Shown one piece after another: positions 13,482 to 23,511 of a stretch of 64,000 nt of DNA. The notes under the pieces are model-generated. The model did no database searches and had not been told where the DNA came from. It saw only the letters and a list, made by a program, of their open reading frames with translations. This DNA comes from Bradysia coprophila (taxonomy: Eukaryota > Arthropoda > Insecta > Diptera > Sciaridae). Where the stretch lies: contig NW_023503493.1 in assembly GCF_014529535.1 (NCBI RefSeq), forward strand, positions 10,882,001 through 10,946,000, written 5' to 3'. How positions within the stretch are numbered: position 1 is the stretch's first letter; the number at the start of each line of letters is the position of its first letter. A program made the translations under genes and the position numbers.

Positions 13482-16027
13482 TGGATACGTTTTTGTTCAA
13501 CTTCGTACGCTGTGCAGCACTTGGTGAGAACTACCGAACCATATCAGAAGGAAAGTTCTTAAGAACGTACAGGTTATTATATTATATTGAATTATTAAAT
13601 CACTGCCTCTTGAATTCGTAATCGCCATTATTGTGAATTGATGGTTGATTAATTCATACAGACAGTGGTATAATGAACTCTCCCATATACCCTTCGCAGT
13701 CCTAGAGTTGTGTTGGATTCCTTTTTTTTGTAAATGATGAAAAGTGGAGAGTGGGTTAAGAAAAGTGTGTTGTGAAAGACGAGACCTCGACCACGGTGTG
13801 CATCAACCTTTGAAGTTTGATGAATTTATCTTTTTCGAATATACTCTTTCGCAAAACTACCACTTTTTATTGCGTACGAAGCAAGAACTACATTTATAAC
13901 ATGAGTGCCGACATGCTGAATGAGAAAATCAACAGTTGTTTTGGCGTCGATAGTTCAAATGGAATTAATATATTAATAAATGAATTAAAATGATAGTTAA
14001 TTCAATCTCATGATAAAGTAATATCGTTCAATTTAAAATTAAACGTGTGATAACAATCATCGCAAACGTGCCGCTCATCATAAGTTTTTAATTTTAGTGG
14101 GTTTCATTTGTTTTATTTGTTCTACCAGACCACCTAGCAACCAGACTACTTTTATTAAGGTAGTGAAAGAATTAAGTAGCCTTTGGAATTTAGAATAGTA
14201 AGAAGTAAGGTGTGAATTTGACAAAGAGAGCTGAGAGTTTAATTGCTAGAGAGAGTATTGGTTCTACACGACCTTGTCTTTTCGTTCCTTCAATTCCACA
14301 CTTACGTGTGAGTGAGACGACTCTCAACGCTTCTTTTGTTGATAACACATGTGGTTCAATGTAGAACAATTAAAACTTTAGAATGCTAACCAAGTAAAAA
14401 CTTATGATGAGATCCGTTTGGACGATGTATTTAAGCTATTTTCGCAAGTTGTAGCCCGAACGAAGTGTTGAATGACATTTCTAGAGAGAAAATTGCTGCA
14501 AATCCTCTCCCGTGGAGAAAATAGAACATTTCTCACTTGAACTGTTGTCCACTTTGTTCACCACTGGGAGCCAACTTTTGTTAGAATATATAATTTTCTC
14601 CCCTTACAGTTACGGTTAAGAGTGGATATCGCGAAATATTCGAACAATTTGTATGGAGGACAAATTTAACGTATCTGGATTTTTGTCGAGTATCGAATCC
14701 TTGCTTCATTACGAGTTCAACGAGGTATATCTCGCCTCTCTCGGAATTGTCGTTTTCGTGGTAGAGCTGTTTGAAAAATCGGTGGTATTCAAGTGGAAAT
14801 TTTTTCACACAGATTATCTCGGGTAATAAAGAGTCGACTTCGTTCAAATTTTAGGGGATCGTAGTGCTAGACTAGACCGATCACATAAGCCACCAAATAC
14901 GTCGGGCTGTTTGCTGTACTGGCTTCAGTGACTGTATTGAGAAACATTTTCTCTGACTACTAACAGGTGCGCGCATCAGGTACTTCGGTGACTCGCTCTC
15001 ATGTGAATTTAGTTTTCTTGGTACATCAAACTGTTTCATAATGTAGCCCAGGGTCCTAGGAGCATTTATCACACGCATCCAACCAACCACAAACTTGGCT
15101 GCTTCATAAAGATCAACAAATTTAAATGTAAGAAGTAAAGTCAGGAAAATTATCATTGGAAAGGAACAGTGTAAATTACATTTAAGGTGAAAAAAATGAA
15201 AGTGATCGACAAACCGGTCGAAATTTTCTTTGGAGTAATAGGAGACATTTTAGAAATAGCCCTATCTCTTAATGCCAATAGTCCATCCAGCACAAGTTTT
15301 TATATTTTTAGGAAGTACCGAGCCTAAACCATCTAATGGAACCCTAAACCGTTAGGTTTGCTGATGCGCGCACCCGTTAGTTGTCAGAGAAATTTTTCTT
15401 AATACAGTCACTAATACAGTCAACAGCCCGACGTATTTGGTAGCTTATGTGATCAGTCTAGTCTAGCACTAGAATCCCCTAAAATTTGAACGAAGTCGGC
15501 CCTTTATTACCACAGATAATCAGGATGAAAAAATTTCTACCTGAAAACCACCAATATTTCAAACAGCTCTACCACGAAAACGACAATTCCGAGAGAGGCG
15601 AGATATACCTTGTTGAACTCGTAATGAAGCAAGGATTCGATGGGTACCATACTCGTCAAAAATCCGGATGGCATGGCTAGCCGATTGCTCGAAGATTTCG
15701 CGATATCACTCTTAATGTCAATCAAAAAATCTACATTTGATTCAGCTACAAGCAACCAACACACAAGGCATAAGGCAAGTTATAATCAACTGGTGTTCGA
15801 ACTTCTCGCTCTGATATATGCAGCCTGTAGGTATTAGCAAAACCGGAAAATCGGTTTGGTTGTATAACTGGACTGGCGTCCGTAATTTTAAGAACGATTG
15901 TTTTTGTCGAAAATACTTTTAATTGAATGTGTGCACGTTTCCGGTAACTTAAAATATCATCATCAGGTAAAGTTAATTAGCATAGTGTCTATTCACCGTT
16001 ATAATCGGGCTGTCAAGGCACAGTGGA
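13482..16027. other. Intergenic region between receptor A and receptor B
   Basis: Holds the upstream region of receptor A (13482-14400, no clear promoter element seen), the 1-kb inverted repeat, and short open frames (15537-15840) that extend the right arm. No intact third receptor was found. Confidence 0.6.
14673..15669. repeat. Long inverted repeat, arms of about 307 bp, between the two receptor genes
   Basis: Arms 14673-14979 and 15361-15669 are highly similar reverse complements (both carry CTCTACCACGAAAACGACAA on one strand and ACGTCGGGCTGTT). The spacer is about 380 bp. The arms keep open frames with matching peptides (one stretch reads NSERGEIYLVELVMKQGFD in both), and the spacer has another open frame on the minus strand, but I cannot assign a protein family. 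It may be a foldback transposon, or a duplicated and inverted gene fragment. Confidence 0.8.
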
Positions 16028-19000
16028 CTACATAACCTCCGTCATCACCGTGTAGTACGTGTAAATACTCTTGACGATCTAAAATGTTTTTCGTTAACTT
16101 TATGTATCGCATAACCGAACATACCTCTGTTGCCGTATAAACGCTCAATGGCGCTATTGGTCCTATCCATAGTTCGTCGCTATTCATGACCGAGTTCAGC
16201 AACATTGTCATCATCTTTTGTGACTTCAAATCGTACGTGTACCATTTGGATTGGGCAATTATATGGCAGGTCCGTTCATTCTGAATGAAAGTTTAAACTT
16301 TTGTGGTGGGTGTTTTCAATAATACATGGCATGATGAATCAATCACCCTAGGCAATGAGTCATTGCTAATGATGTCTTGTTTAATACAAGAGTGATGTCA
16401 CATTCAAGGGAGTGTATTGAAGATAAACCTTCTTGGTAGACGAGCTTTATATATTATGTAGCTGGGAGTTGTATAAGCTGGAGAGACATTGTCTATAACA
16501 GGTCCATCGAAGTGAAATTCGACATGTTTTCTGATTTGGGATTTCTTTTCGTTTGCAGTTAATTCCACAAGGATTTCGTTGTACAAATGTTAATCTAGAT
16601 TGTTATTTTATGAATTTTGGTTGGGCACACGCTCGCAACAAGAATGAAATACTTATAAATCAAAAATCTAGATTTGGATTTGCTAAACAAATGTGTGGAA
16701 TCATGTGCAAACAACAATTATCAAATCAGAAAACATGTCAATTTTGCCTATTCTGTCACTGTATCTTTTCTGTTGCACAAAGAGTGCAGGTTTTATCTTA
16801 TTATTGTCAAATGCAGGGATGTGCATGTATGCCGTATGTGGAAATATGCATGCATGGGACGAAGAGTGAATTTGTGCTCTCACTTAGAGATGAAACACTA
16901 GATCGTGTCATACCTCCATTGTAACTTTCGTACCCATCAAACAATAAAAAATCATCTCGATGAAAAACCCAATTGCCAGAGCGTAACCAGGTATCCAATT
17001 GTTCTGTGAATTACGTGTGCGGTCAGTTCTTATTATGTATTCTCATTGAATGAAGAAGATCGCAACTTACAACACGAACTTGGTACATGCACAATATTTG
17101 CGACAAATAGGCAAAGACGAAGAAAATGTACATTTTATCGTCGAAAATGTTCTTGATTTCGGCGATGTATCTGAAAAGTTACGCACGTTAGACTAAAACA
17201 ACGACACAAACTTCCTGGCTATTTTTTTCGGTTTTTATACTCTCTAATGTCAATGCATTTCCTGCAAATGTTTCTCAAAAACAAATGTCGATGAGCCAAT
17301 GTTGATGTGGACGTATCACTCCACAGGTCATTCAATTCTTCAATATCAATTTCCAACAAATCAACACGAGGTGAATAGTTTATGATCAGAAAAACGAAGG
17401 CCAGTCCCATATATTCAGTGCCTGGAATTGCGTGAATTTCGTTTCAATTGCTATTCTCGTATTCGAGCCCTGACTTTGGATTAAATTATCTTATTATTTT
17501 CCATTAATAAAACGAGAAAAAAAAGTTCTTTTGACGGAGTGTCTCAAAAATAGCCTTTTAATATTGGAACTGAGTTTATTCATTAAATCGGTAGGGCCTC
17601 AAAGTCGGATAAAGTGAAAATTCCATTTTGTTAAACGTAAAATTTTGCATGTAAAATGTGTTACGTCAATGTTTGTAAATGTTTGTTTTGGATCGTGTGA
17701 TTACTCCACTCGCATTCGGCTCGTTCCGCAAAACTCACACTTGCTAAAACAAATATTTACAAATAGGTGACGTAACATACTATGAAAATCTAAGATGGTT
17801 AGGATATATGTGAGTATGGGTTGTGAAGCTACTGCACTTACCTAAAATTGCGTACACTCCCAACGTTATCATGATACAACTTACAACAATGTAGCCCCAC
17901 AAGACCGACTGATCGACCAACATTATTTCGATTGGAACGAAGGGCACCAGTTCACCGTCGATGAGAAAACTTTTTACCGGATAAAACATGTAGAGTATTG
18001 CAATAAATACTGCAACGGATGCGATAAATTTGAGAAATGTAAAATTCGAATTCGAACGATGATTTAGTCGATCGGCACGTGAGCCAGTGTTTTGCTGACA
18101 AATTTTTAGACTGGATACGAAAAGTGCTCGAATATTTTTGTGATATTTTTCGAAGCACCAAATTTTCAACACCGCCTAAAAATTAAACGTTGTTGAAACG
18201 ATTCAACCATTCGTTTTATTGCACTCTACTAAAAGGTGGGTAAATTAAAATGGTTGATTATGAAGTTGTTCAGCGTATCGTGAAAGCAAGTATAGGACTT
18301 AATAAAGAGCTTGCCAAAATTTTTTAAAACATTCACAATGTTTATTTAGAGTGTATTGGAATTGTTTACAGATAATAACACAGCAGAGTAAAATAAACCA
18401 GGCAGGAGAGCTCACTAGTAGCCTTAAATTTTGCGTATTAAATTAATTCAATTTATGTCAGTGCTTATTTGAGTTCCTTTTCATACAGTGTATTAGGTCC
18501 CTTTTTGACATTTCAAAAATGAACCACTCCTGCCTGGTTTATTTTACTCTGCCGTTATAATAAACCTTAAAATATGATAATGAACAGTTCAAATGGTAGG
18601 TATGTAAGACTATACTATATACCAACCTTCCATCTACCTCTGTCTTACATATCACGATACACTCAGAATCGATCTTTTTAATATGAATTTACTTTACTAA
18701 TCAAAATCAAAATTACCGATATTGCTATTCCATAGACGGCAAAAACTTCGAAAGTTTTCATTGCACTGCCCTGATGAACGTACACAATTTTCGTGTAGAA
18801 AAACTGCGACCAACAGAATGCAGTAATAAATTTTGTAAACTTGAAGCGTGTGTTATTCTTCCAATCGAAGCTTATCCTGACACCGATAACAATTCCGAAC
18901 AGTTCAAGAAACTGTAAACTACGACTAAAAATCAGATAGGCTGCTGTAGGTATAGGTAATTTGTCGGTGAGTACTCTGTTAGCAGCCAGAACTACTTTTG

Positions 19001-19085
19001 GTGGCTCTGCCTAACAAAATATCGATACAAGCGTTCTTGTGGATTATGAAAAAGTGCTAGTGTTTGCATAACTTACGTTTGACAT
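16028..19085 (-). CDS. Odorant receptor B (7tm_6 family), eight exons, complete
   Basis: Insect odorant receptor, paralogue of receptor A and in the same orientation. Exons in coding order: 19085-19077 (MSN only), 19010-18717, 18175-17842, 17421-17241, 17170-17071, 17003-16914, 16280-16125, 16078-16028. They total 1215 nt, 404 residues. All junctions are GT...AG and in phase. Family marks: FYPVKSFLIDGELVPFVPIE, GTEYMGLAF, ILCMYQVRV, NNWIPGYALAIGFFIEM, PLSVYTATE, and the last exon IVKSIYTYYTVMTEVM then TAG. The first exon carries only nine coding bases before GTAAGT; the next starts AEPPKVV. Introns are mostly 60-600 bp. Expression in olfactory neurons is inferred from the family; the ligand cannot be told. 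Confidence 0.9.
16510..16745. repeat. Inverted repeat in intron 6 of receptor B
   Basis: GAAATTCGACATGTTTTCTG near 16515 pairs with CAGAAAACATGTCAATTTTG near 16727. The plus-strand open frames across 16553-16924 lie in this intron and resemble nothing known. Confidence 0.6.
17640..17782. repeat. Foldback element in intron 3 of receptor B
   Basis: The arms pair ATGTGTTACGTCAATGTTTG with the reverse complement near 17745-17782 (AAATATTTACAAATAGGTGACGTAACATA), and TTTGTTTTG...TCGTGTGA pairs with TCACACTTGCTAAAACAAA. No coding. Confidence 0.75.
18373..18560. repeat. Short terminal-inverted-repeat element in intron 2 of receptor B
   Basis: The ends are GCAGAGTAAAATAAACCAGG and CCTGGTTTATTTTACTCTGC, exact over at least 20 bp. 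Internal length is about 140 bp, noncoding. A single-ended relative lies at 6689-6790. Confidence 0.9.
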
Positions 19086-19587
19086 AGTTGAATTTATTGA
19101 GATAGTTGACTGAAAGGTATCCACTGCTCAATTAATACTAAAAGTCAAGTAGCAAAGTGGTCAAACAGCAAACACTTTACATAAAATTCATTAATTATTT
19201 TAGTCTTACACGAGCGAAGCTATCTTTTACATAAAATCATTAAAATTTCATTTCGATCATGACTAATTTATTGATTCTATTCAACATAGTATTTAGCAGT
19301 GCAGGTCATTGAAGCATGAAGCACATAACTTTTTCATCGTTTCGATGTGCAAATATTTTATCGTTTTTTGTCAGTCCGTGGGGCAAATTGCATCGTTTAC
19401 CTCTTTCGTAAGTGAACTTTGACGACGACGGACGGCTTCACGTTTCGACAAGTAAAGTTGGGTAAGAAAATGAAAATTTATTGTCAAAGAGAGCTGCGGG
19501 AATACGATAAAATTTAATTTGAAATTAGCGAATATCATGTATTCCCTTGACTGTTAAGTCTTCTTGGTGACTGAATGAATACAATCC
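19086..19587. other. Upstream region of receptor B
   Basis: AT-rich, no gene seen. It should contain the promoter of receptor B (minus); no convincing TATA box was identified. Confidence 0.5.
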
Positions 19588-19595
19588 CTTGACTG

Positions 19596-21291
19596 CAGGG
19601 ACTATTTTGGGGAAAATTATTGGAAAAATAAGGAAAATAGAGAAAAAGGGAAAATTAAGGAAAACAGGGAAAAAAATAGGGAAAATTGGGAAAAGATTGA
19701 GGAAAATTTTCCCTGTTTTCCTTATTTTTCCTATTTTTCTTATTTTTTTATTTTCCCTATTTTTCTGTTTTTCTTAATTTTTCCTATTTTTCATATTTTC
19801 CCAATTTTCTTTAATTTTCAAAATTTCCTTTTTTTTCCAAATTAGTTTCTGACCTTAAGTCGTACAGTGTATCAAATAAACAATTCTATGTAAAAAAACC
19901 TACTTTGTGAGACATTGGGCGTAGGGTAATCTGGCACGTCATACAAATAGATGGTGTGCCCATACTATGATCGTGTGTGACAGATTCCCCGATGCCGGTT
20001 AATTGTTCCATCAATTTTTATGATTTTAACGAAAAGTAAGGTTGATTTTATTCAATGTGTTGTCATGGTCACATTCTCTGTTGTTTTTTTATTTGAATTC
20101 GACTGTAGATTTTCATCACGAAAACAGTTTAACTCATCACCAGTAGTTGCAATGAAAGTGTACAGTAGTTTAAAACTGCACAATTTTTGAAAGCGACCAC
20201 TTATTTCTTTGTCGTTTTTACGATATCCAAAATACAACAAAACAAAAGATTTTCGATGGGGTGAAGAACCTAACAGTTTTCGTAAGGAAAATCAAAATTA
20301 AGTTGACAAAAAATGCAACAGTGAAGTTGACCATGACTCCATCACATCAAATCAAATTGTTGACAACCAAAAATCATTAAAACGGAAAATTCCTTCAACC
20401 TTTACTTTTCGAAAAAGCATAAAAATTGATGGACCACTCAGCTATCAGTTTCGTTCGAAAATGGAGGGAGTCGTGGACTGCTTTTATCGAACGTGTATAA
20501 GTGTTTGCTACTTGTCAAGCCAACTAGCATAGAGTCAGAACGGGCATTTTCAGCTTGTGGCTACTGCTGTAGTAAAATTCGTTTAAGACTGAACGACGAA
20601 ACACTGCACCGTTTGTGCGTTCTTTCACTTGAAAAAATTAAGAAGTTATCACATTTTCGTTTTCAACAGATTCTACATAAATTCTTCTGCGTGTGCGACA
20701 AATATTTCAGCTATAGGAATAAATTCAAAAATTGCATACAATATAACAGCCGTCACAATCTGTGGGCTAAGAAATATCAGATCCTACATGAAACAAAAAT
20801 GTGATAATAGCTTTTCAAAAAGAATAAAAACGTTTTACAATGTCATTACCATCATTATAAGTCAAAACTCTTGAAGCGACAATAAATTAATGAATTTTGC
20901 TAGTAATTTTTGTGGAAGTGTTTTTGTTACTCAAATCATAATTTCTTGTCAATACGGAAAATACCGGTATCAATCCCGGGATTCAGTTTAAAAATCCCGA
21001 ATCCCGGTATTCCAAAAAACAGTCCGGGATTGCATTCCCTACAGCTATGTCTCACAAAATATTTTTTTTCTGTAAAATTCACTGTTCAGAATTTAAAAAA
21101 TGCTTGTTGTTTGATACACTATTCTATTTTAGGTGAGAAGGCAATATTTAAAAAAAAAATTAAGGAAAATAGGGAAAATTGAGGAAAATAGGAAAAATTA
21201 GGAAAATAGGAAAAATTAGAAAAATTAAGAAAAATAGGAAAAATTGGGAAAAATATAAAAATAGGGAAAATTTTCCTCAAAATAGTCCCTG
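19596..21291 (+). mobile_element. hAT transposon, internally deleted, with intact ends and 8-bp target duplication
   Basis: The ends are CAGGGACTATTTTGGGGAAAA at left and its inverse TTTTCCTCAAAATAGTCCCTG at right. The 8-bp direct repeat CTTGACTG flanks both ends exactly (19588-19595 and 21292-21299), the duplication size of hAT elements. Length is 1696 bp, against about 2.5-5 kb for autonomous hATs. Purine-rich GGAAAAT runs extend both terminal repeats inward (19610-19720 and 21150-21280). Only the last part of a transposase remains, so it should be non-autonomous. The exact duplication and clean ends suggest a fairly recent insertion. Confidence 0.92.
20493..20804 (+). pseudogene. hAT transposase C-terminal fragment (hATC dimerisation domain)
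   Basis: The open frame contains SIESERAFSACG then KIRLRLNDETLHRLCVLS, the conserved hATC region that holds hAT transposases together as a multimer. The catalytic aspartates, zinc-finger BED domain and most of the RNase H fold are missing upstream within the element. The annotated start is only the first Met; the fragment probably continued upstream in the parent element. Confidence 0.85.
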
Positions 21292-21299
21292 CTTGACTG

Positions 21300-21888
21300 A
21301 ATGACGAAAATAAATGAGTTGTCAATTCGAGATTATGAATTTTAAGCCACATTCATACTCGAAGACACAATGTACAAATTTCTTTTTAACCAGAGTTCAA
21401 AATGGGAAATGTTCTCCATTTTTACTGATTTAAATCTTTGAAATAGGATCTGTGGTCCTTGTAAATGAAGTGATATCCACGATCTGATTTCACTGAAATG
21501 TTCCGGAGAACAGGCTGACAAGATATCAGAACTATTTTTCTAATCTATGCCTTTGATTTGATTGTTACTTTTACAATCGTACTTTTTTATTGCAGCCCGT
21601 TTAGGCTTATGCATTTAAAGCTATATATAAACTTTACATCTATAGACACTTATGCATAAATTTACTGTTTTACCGAAGAGTTAAAAATGTCTATTATTTT
21701 AAGATGTTCACTTCTGTGGACTTCTAACATATGCATTCAACTTTTATGTTTACTTTTAGAGTTGTTTTAACTCAAAGCAGCGTAAAAACGTATTTTAAAA
21801 ATATAGAGCAGCAGTCAAGGGACCTGACCCACCCAATTGTTACACAATATCACCAGAAAATAATGAATATCTACTAACTAATATCTAC
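21300..21888. other. Gap between the hAT element and the Penelope fragment
   Basis: AT-rich; no gene, array or strong inverted repeat seen. It may include degraded Penelope sequence. Confidence 0.4.
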
Positions 21889-22461
21889 TAACCAATTAAT
21901 TATTCGACGTTCTATGGTCTGAAAAAAGAACCAGATGATGAGGAAAAGACCCGAGTCAGCATGGGATACGTACCTGAAATCACGAGAGCTTTAAGACCGA
22001 TCTACAGAGCCAATAATATTGAATTGGTGCACCGTAGTGGAAACAATTTACGCCAATACCTAGTGTCTTCAAAAGATAAAGTGCCGGAATTTCATAAATC
22101 AGGAATTTACCAAATTAATTGCCAGGAAGGTTGTTATTACCGGTATATAGGAAGAACAGTGAGAAGAGCAAAGACCAGATTTGGTGAACATATGGCTGAC
22201 TGGATCAACGATGACGAAAATGGACCAGCAGTGGCAGCACATTTGTTGAGTCACAATCATGAAATCACTGACGACCAATTATCTATTTTAAGACCGTACA
22301 GTGACAAATACAAAATCGATTATATGGAAGCAGTATATATAAACAAGCATAGAGACAAGCCATTGATGAACAAAGTCTTCGGTATCACATCACCATTGTT
22401 GTCATTGGTGGACATAGTGAAGGACAGGTCCAACATAAGAGGGATAAACGCCGAACAGTAG
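21889..22461 (+). pseudogene. Penelope-like retroelement, 3' coding end with GIY-YIG endonuclease
   Basis: The frame is open from about 21889, with a first Met at 21961, and ends in TAG at 22459-22461. It carries SGIYQINCQEGCYYRYIGRT, the GIY-YIG endonuclease signature in the form typical of Penelope-like elements (Tyr-Gln-Ile-x-Cys and Tyr-Ile-Gly-Arg-Thr), then KTRFGEHMADW and the AAHLLSHNHE histidine region. The endonuclease nicks the target for insertion. The reverse transcriptase domain that should precede it is absent, so this is a 5'-truncated copy, usual for such elements. The endonuclease itself looks undamaged. A 3' UTR with AATAAA follows. Confidence 0.88.
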
Positions 22462-22630
22462 GCTACGAACAAATAGACCAGACTTTTCTAGAATGGAAAG
22501 TACTAGTAAATTGTAGAACATACAGGAGTTTTCAATTCGATTATAGAAGAGTATAGAATGTTCGGTTTTATATAGATTTGTATAAATTCAGGAGTTACAT
22601 GTGTACTTGTAATTAGTTTAAAGGAGTCAA

Positions 22631-22674
22631 AGGCTTGATAATGGTCGTATATAGACCGAAACGTTGCCAATAAA
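22631..22674 (+). ncRNA. Hammerhead-ribozyme-like motif in the Penelope 3' end, then polyadenylation signal
   Basis: TTGATAA (22635-22641), a GGTC/GACC stem (22643-22646 with 22654-22657) with a 7-nt loop, then GAAAC (22658-22662), enclosed by GGC/GCC. The order CUGANGA-stem-GAAA is that of hammerhead ribozymes, known in Penelope-like elements. Two core positions differ from consensus (U for C3, A for G8), so activity is doubtful. AATAAA at 22669-22674 follows directly. Confidence 0.45.
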
Positions 22675-22679
22675 AATAT

Positions 22680-23511
22680 TTGGTGTGATTTAAATGGTGT
22701 TTTCTTTTAAACAAATTATTCTTCAAAGTAGTTTAATTAATCGCACCGGTGGTGTTCGGAAAAAAACCTTCAGAAATATCTGTCGTAAAAAGTTGTAATA
22801 TCTACTAATTGAGCAGAGATACAGATAACCTATGGTATACCTTCCTCCCCAGATATGTTTTCTCTTTTTACCTCTATCAAAGTCAAAATCAATTTTACGA
22901 ATTTTGTTCGGCATTTGCATAAGTTTTTAACTGTTACAGACGGCAAGCATATGACCAGTATTATTATCGGGTATATTACTTCAATCAATCAAAGTATTTT
23001 CAATCTGTTGATTTAAAATCTGGTACTTCAATTTTTTTAACATGCATTTTATAAAGGACCATATTCCCCAGAGCTTTTCATTATTTCCGCTGAATAAACA
23101 TCGAGCCTAGGATTGAAATGGGTTACAGGAGCGACAGATTGCGGCTAAAGCAGGGCCTATTTTAAGGAATTTAATTCTTAAAATTTCCAAATTTTGTTTT
23201 CTGTTAGATCTCATTCTGAAGTAATCAGTTAAGCTCGAAGACATGAAAAACAACTAAAAAGGCAGTAAAAACAACATTTACGATGCAATCTGTTGTGTTT
23301 TTAGATGAAATGACGAAAAGTGATGAAAAAATTTGAGAATTTTTGGAAATTTAATTTCCTTAAAATAGGCCCTGGGCTAGAGTGCGATCAGTTTTAGGGG
23401 AGGGTAATTTTTTCCGATTGATTGGTCGAATGATACCACACACAAACTGACACGGTTTAGATTGAAATAACTTTAATTTTACATCGAATCTGTTCATCAC
23501 ATAATGCCATT
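22680..23511. other. Region between the Penelope fragment and the NWD gene 3' end
   Basis: Contains a hAT-type MITE (below) and the 3' flank of the NWD gene. No coding signal otherwise; no clean AATAAA on the minus strand was seen within 100 bp of the NWD stop. Confidence 0.5.
23151..23374. mobile_element. hAT-type MITE, 224 bp
   Basis: Terminal repeats CAGGGCCTATTTTAAGGAA and TTCCTTAAAATAGGCCCTG are exact over 19 bp. The flanking 8-mers GGCTAAAG (23143-23150) and GGCTAGAG (23375-23382) agree at seven of eight positions, consistent with an aged hAT duplication. No coding. The same end (CAGGGCCTATTTTAAAG) occurs alone at 34461. Confidence 0.85.

Noticed and set aside
16553..16924. Plus-strand Cys-rich open frame of 123 codons
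   Set aside because: It overlaps intron 6 and exon 6 of receptor B on the opposite strand and includes an inverted repeat. The cysteines follow no known pattern.
19620..21280. GGAAAAT-rich low-complexity blocks as separate satellites
   Set aside because: They are subterminal parts of the hAT element, mirrored at both ends.
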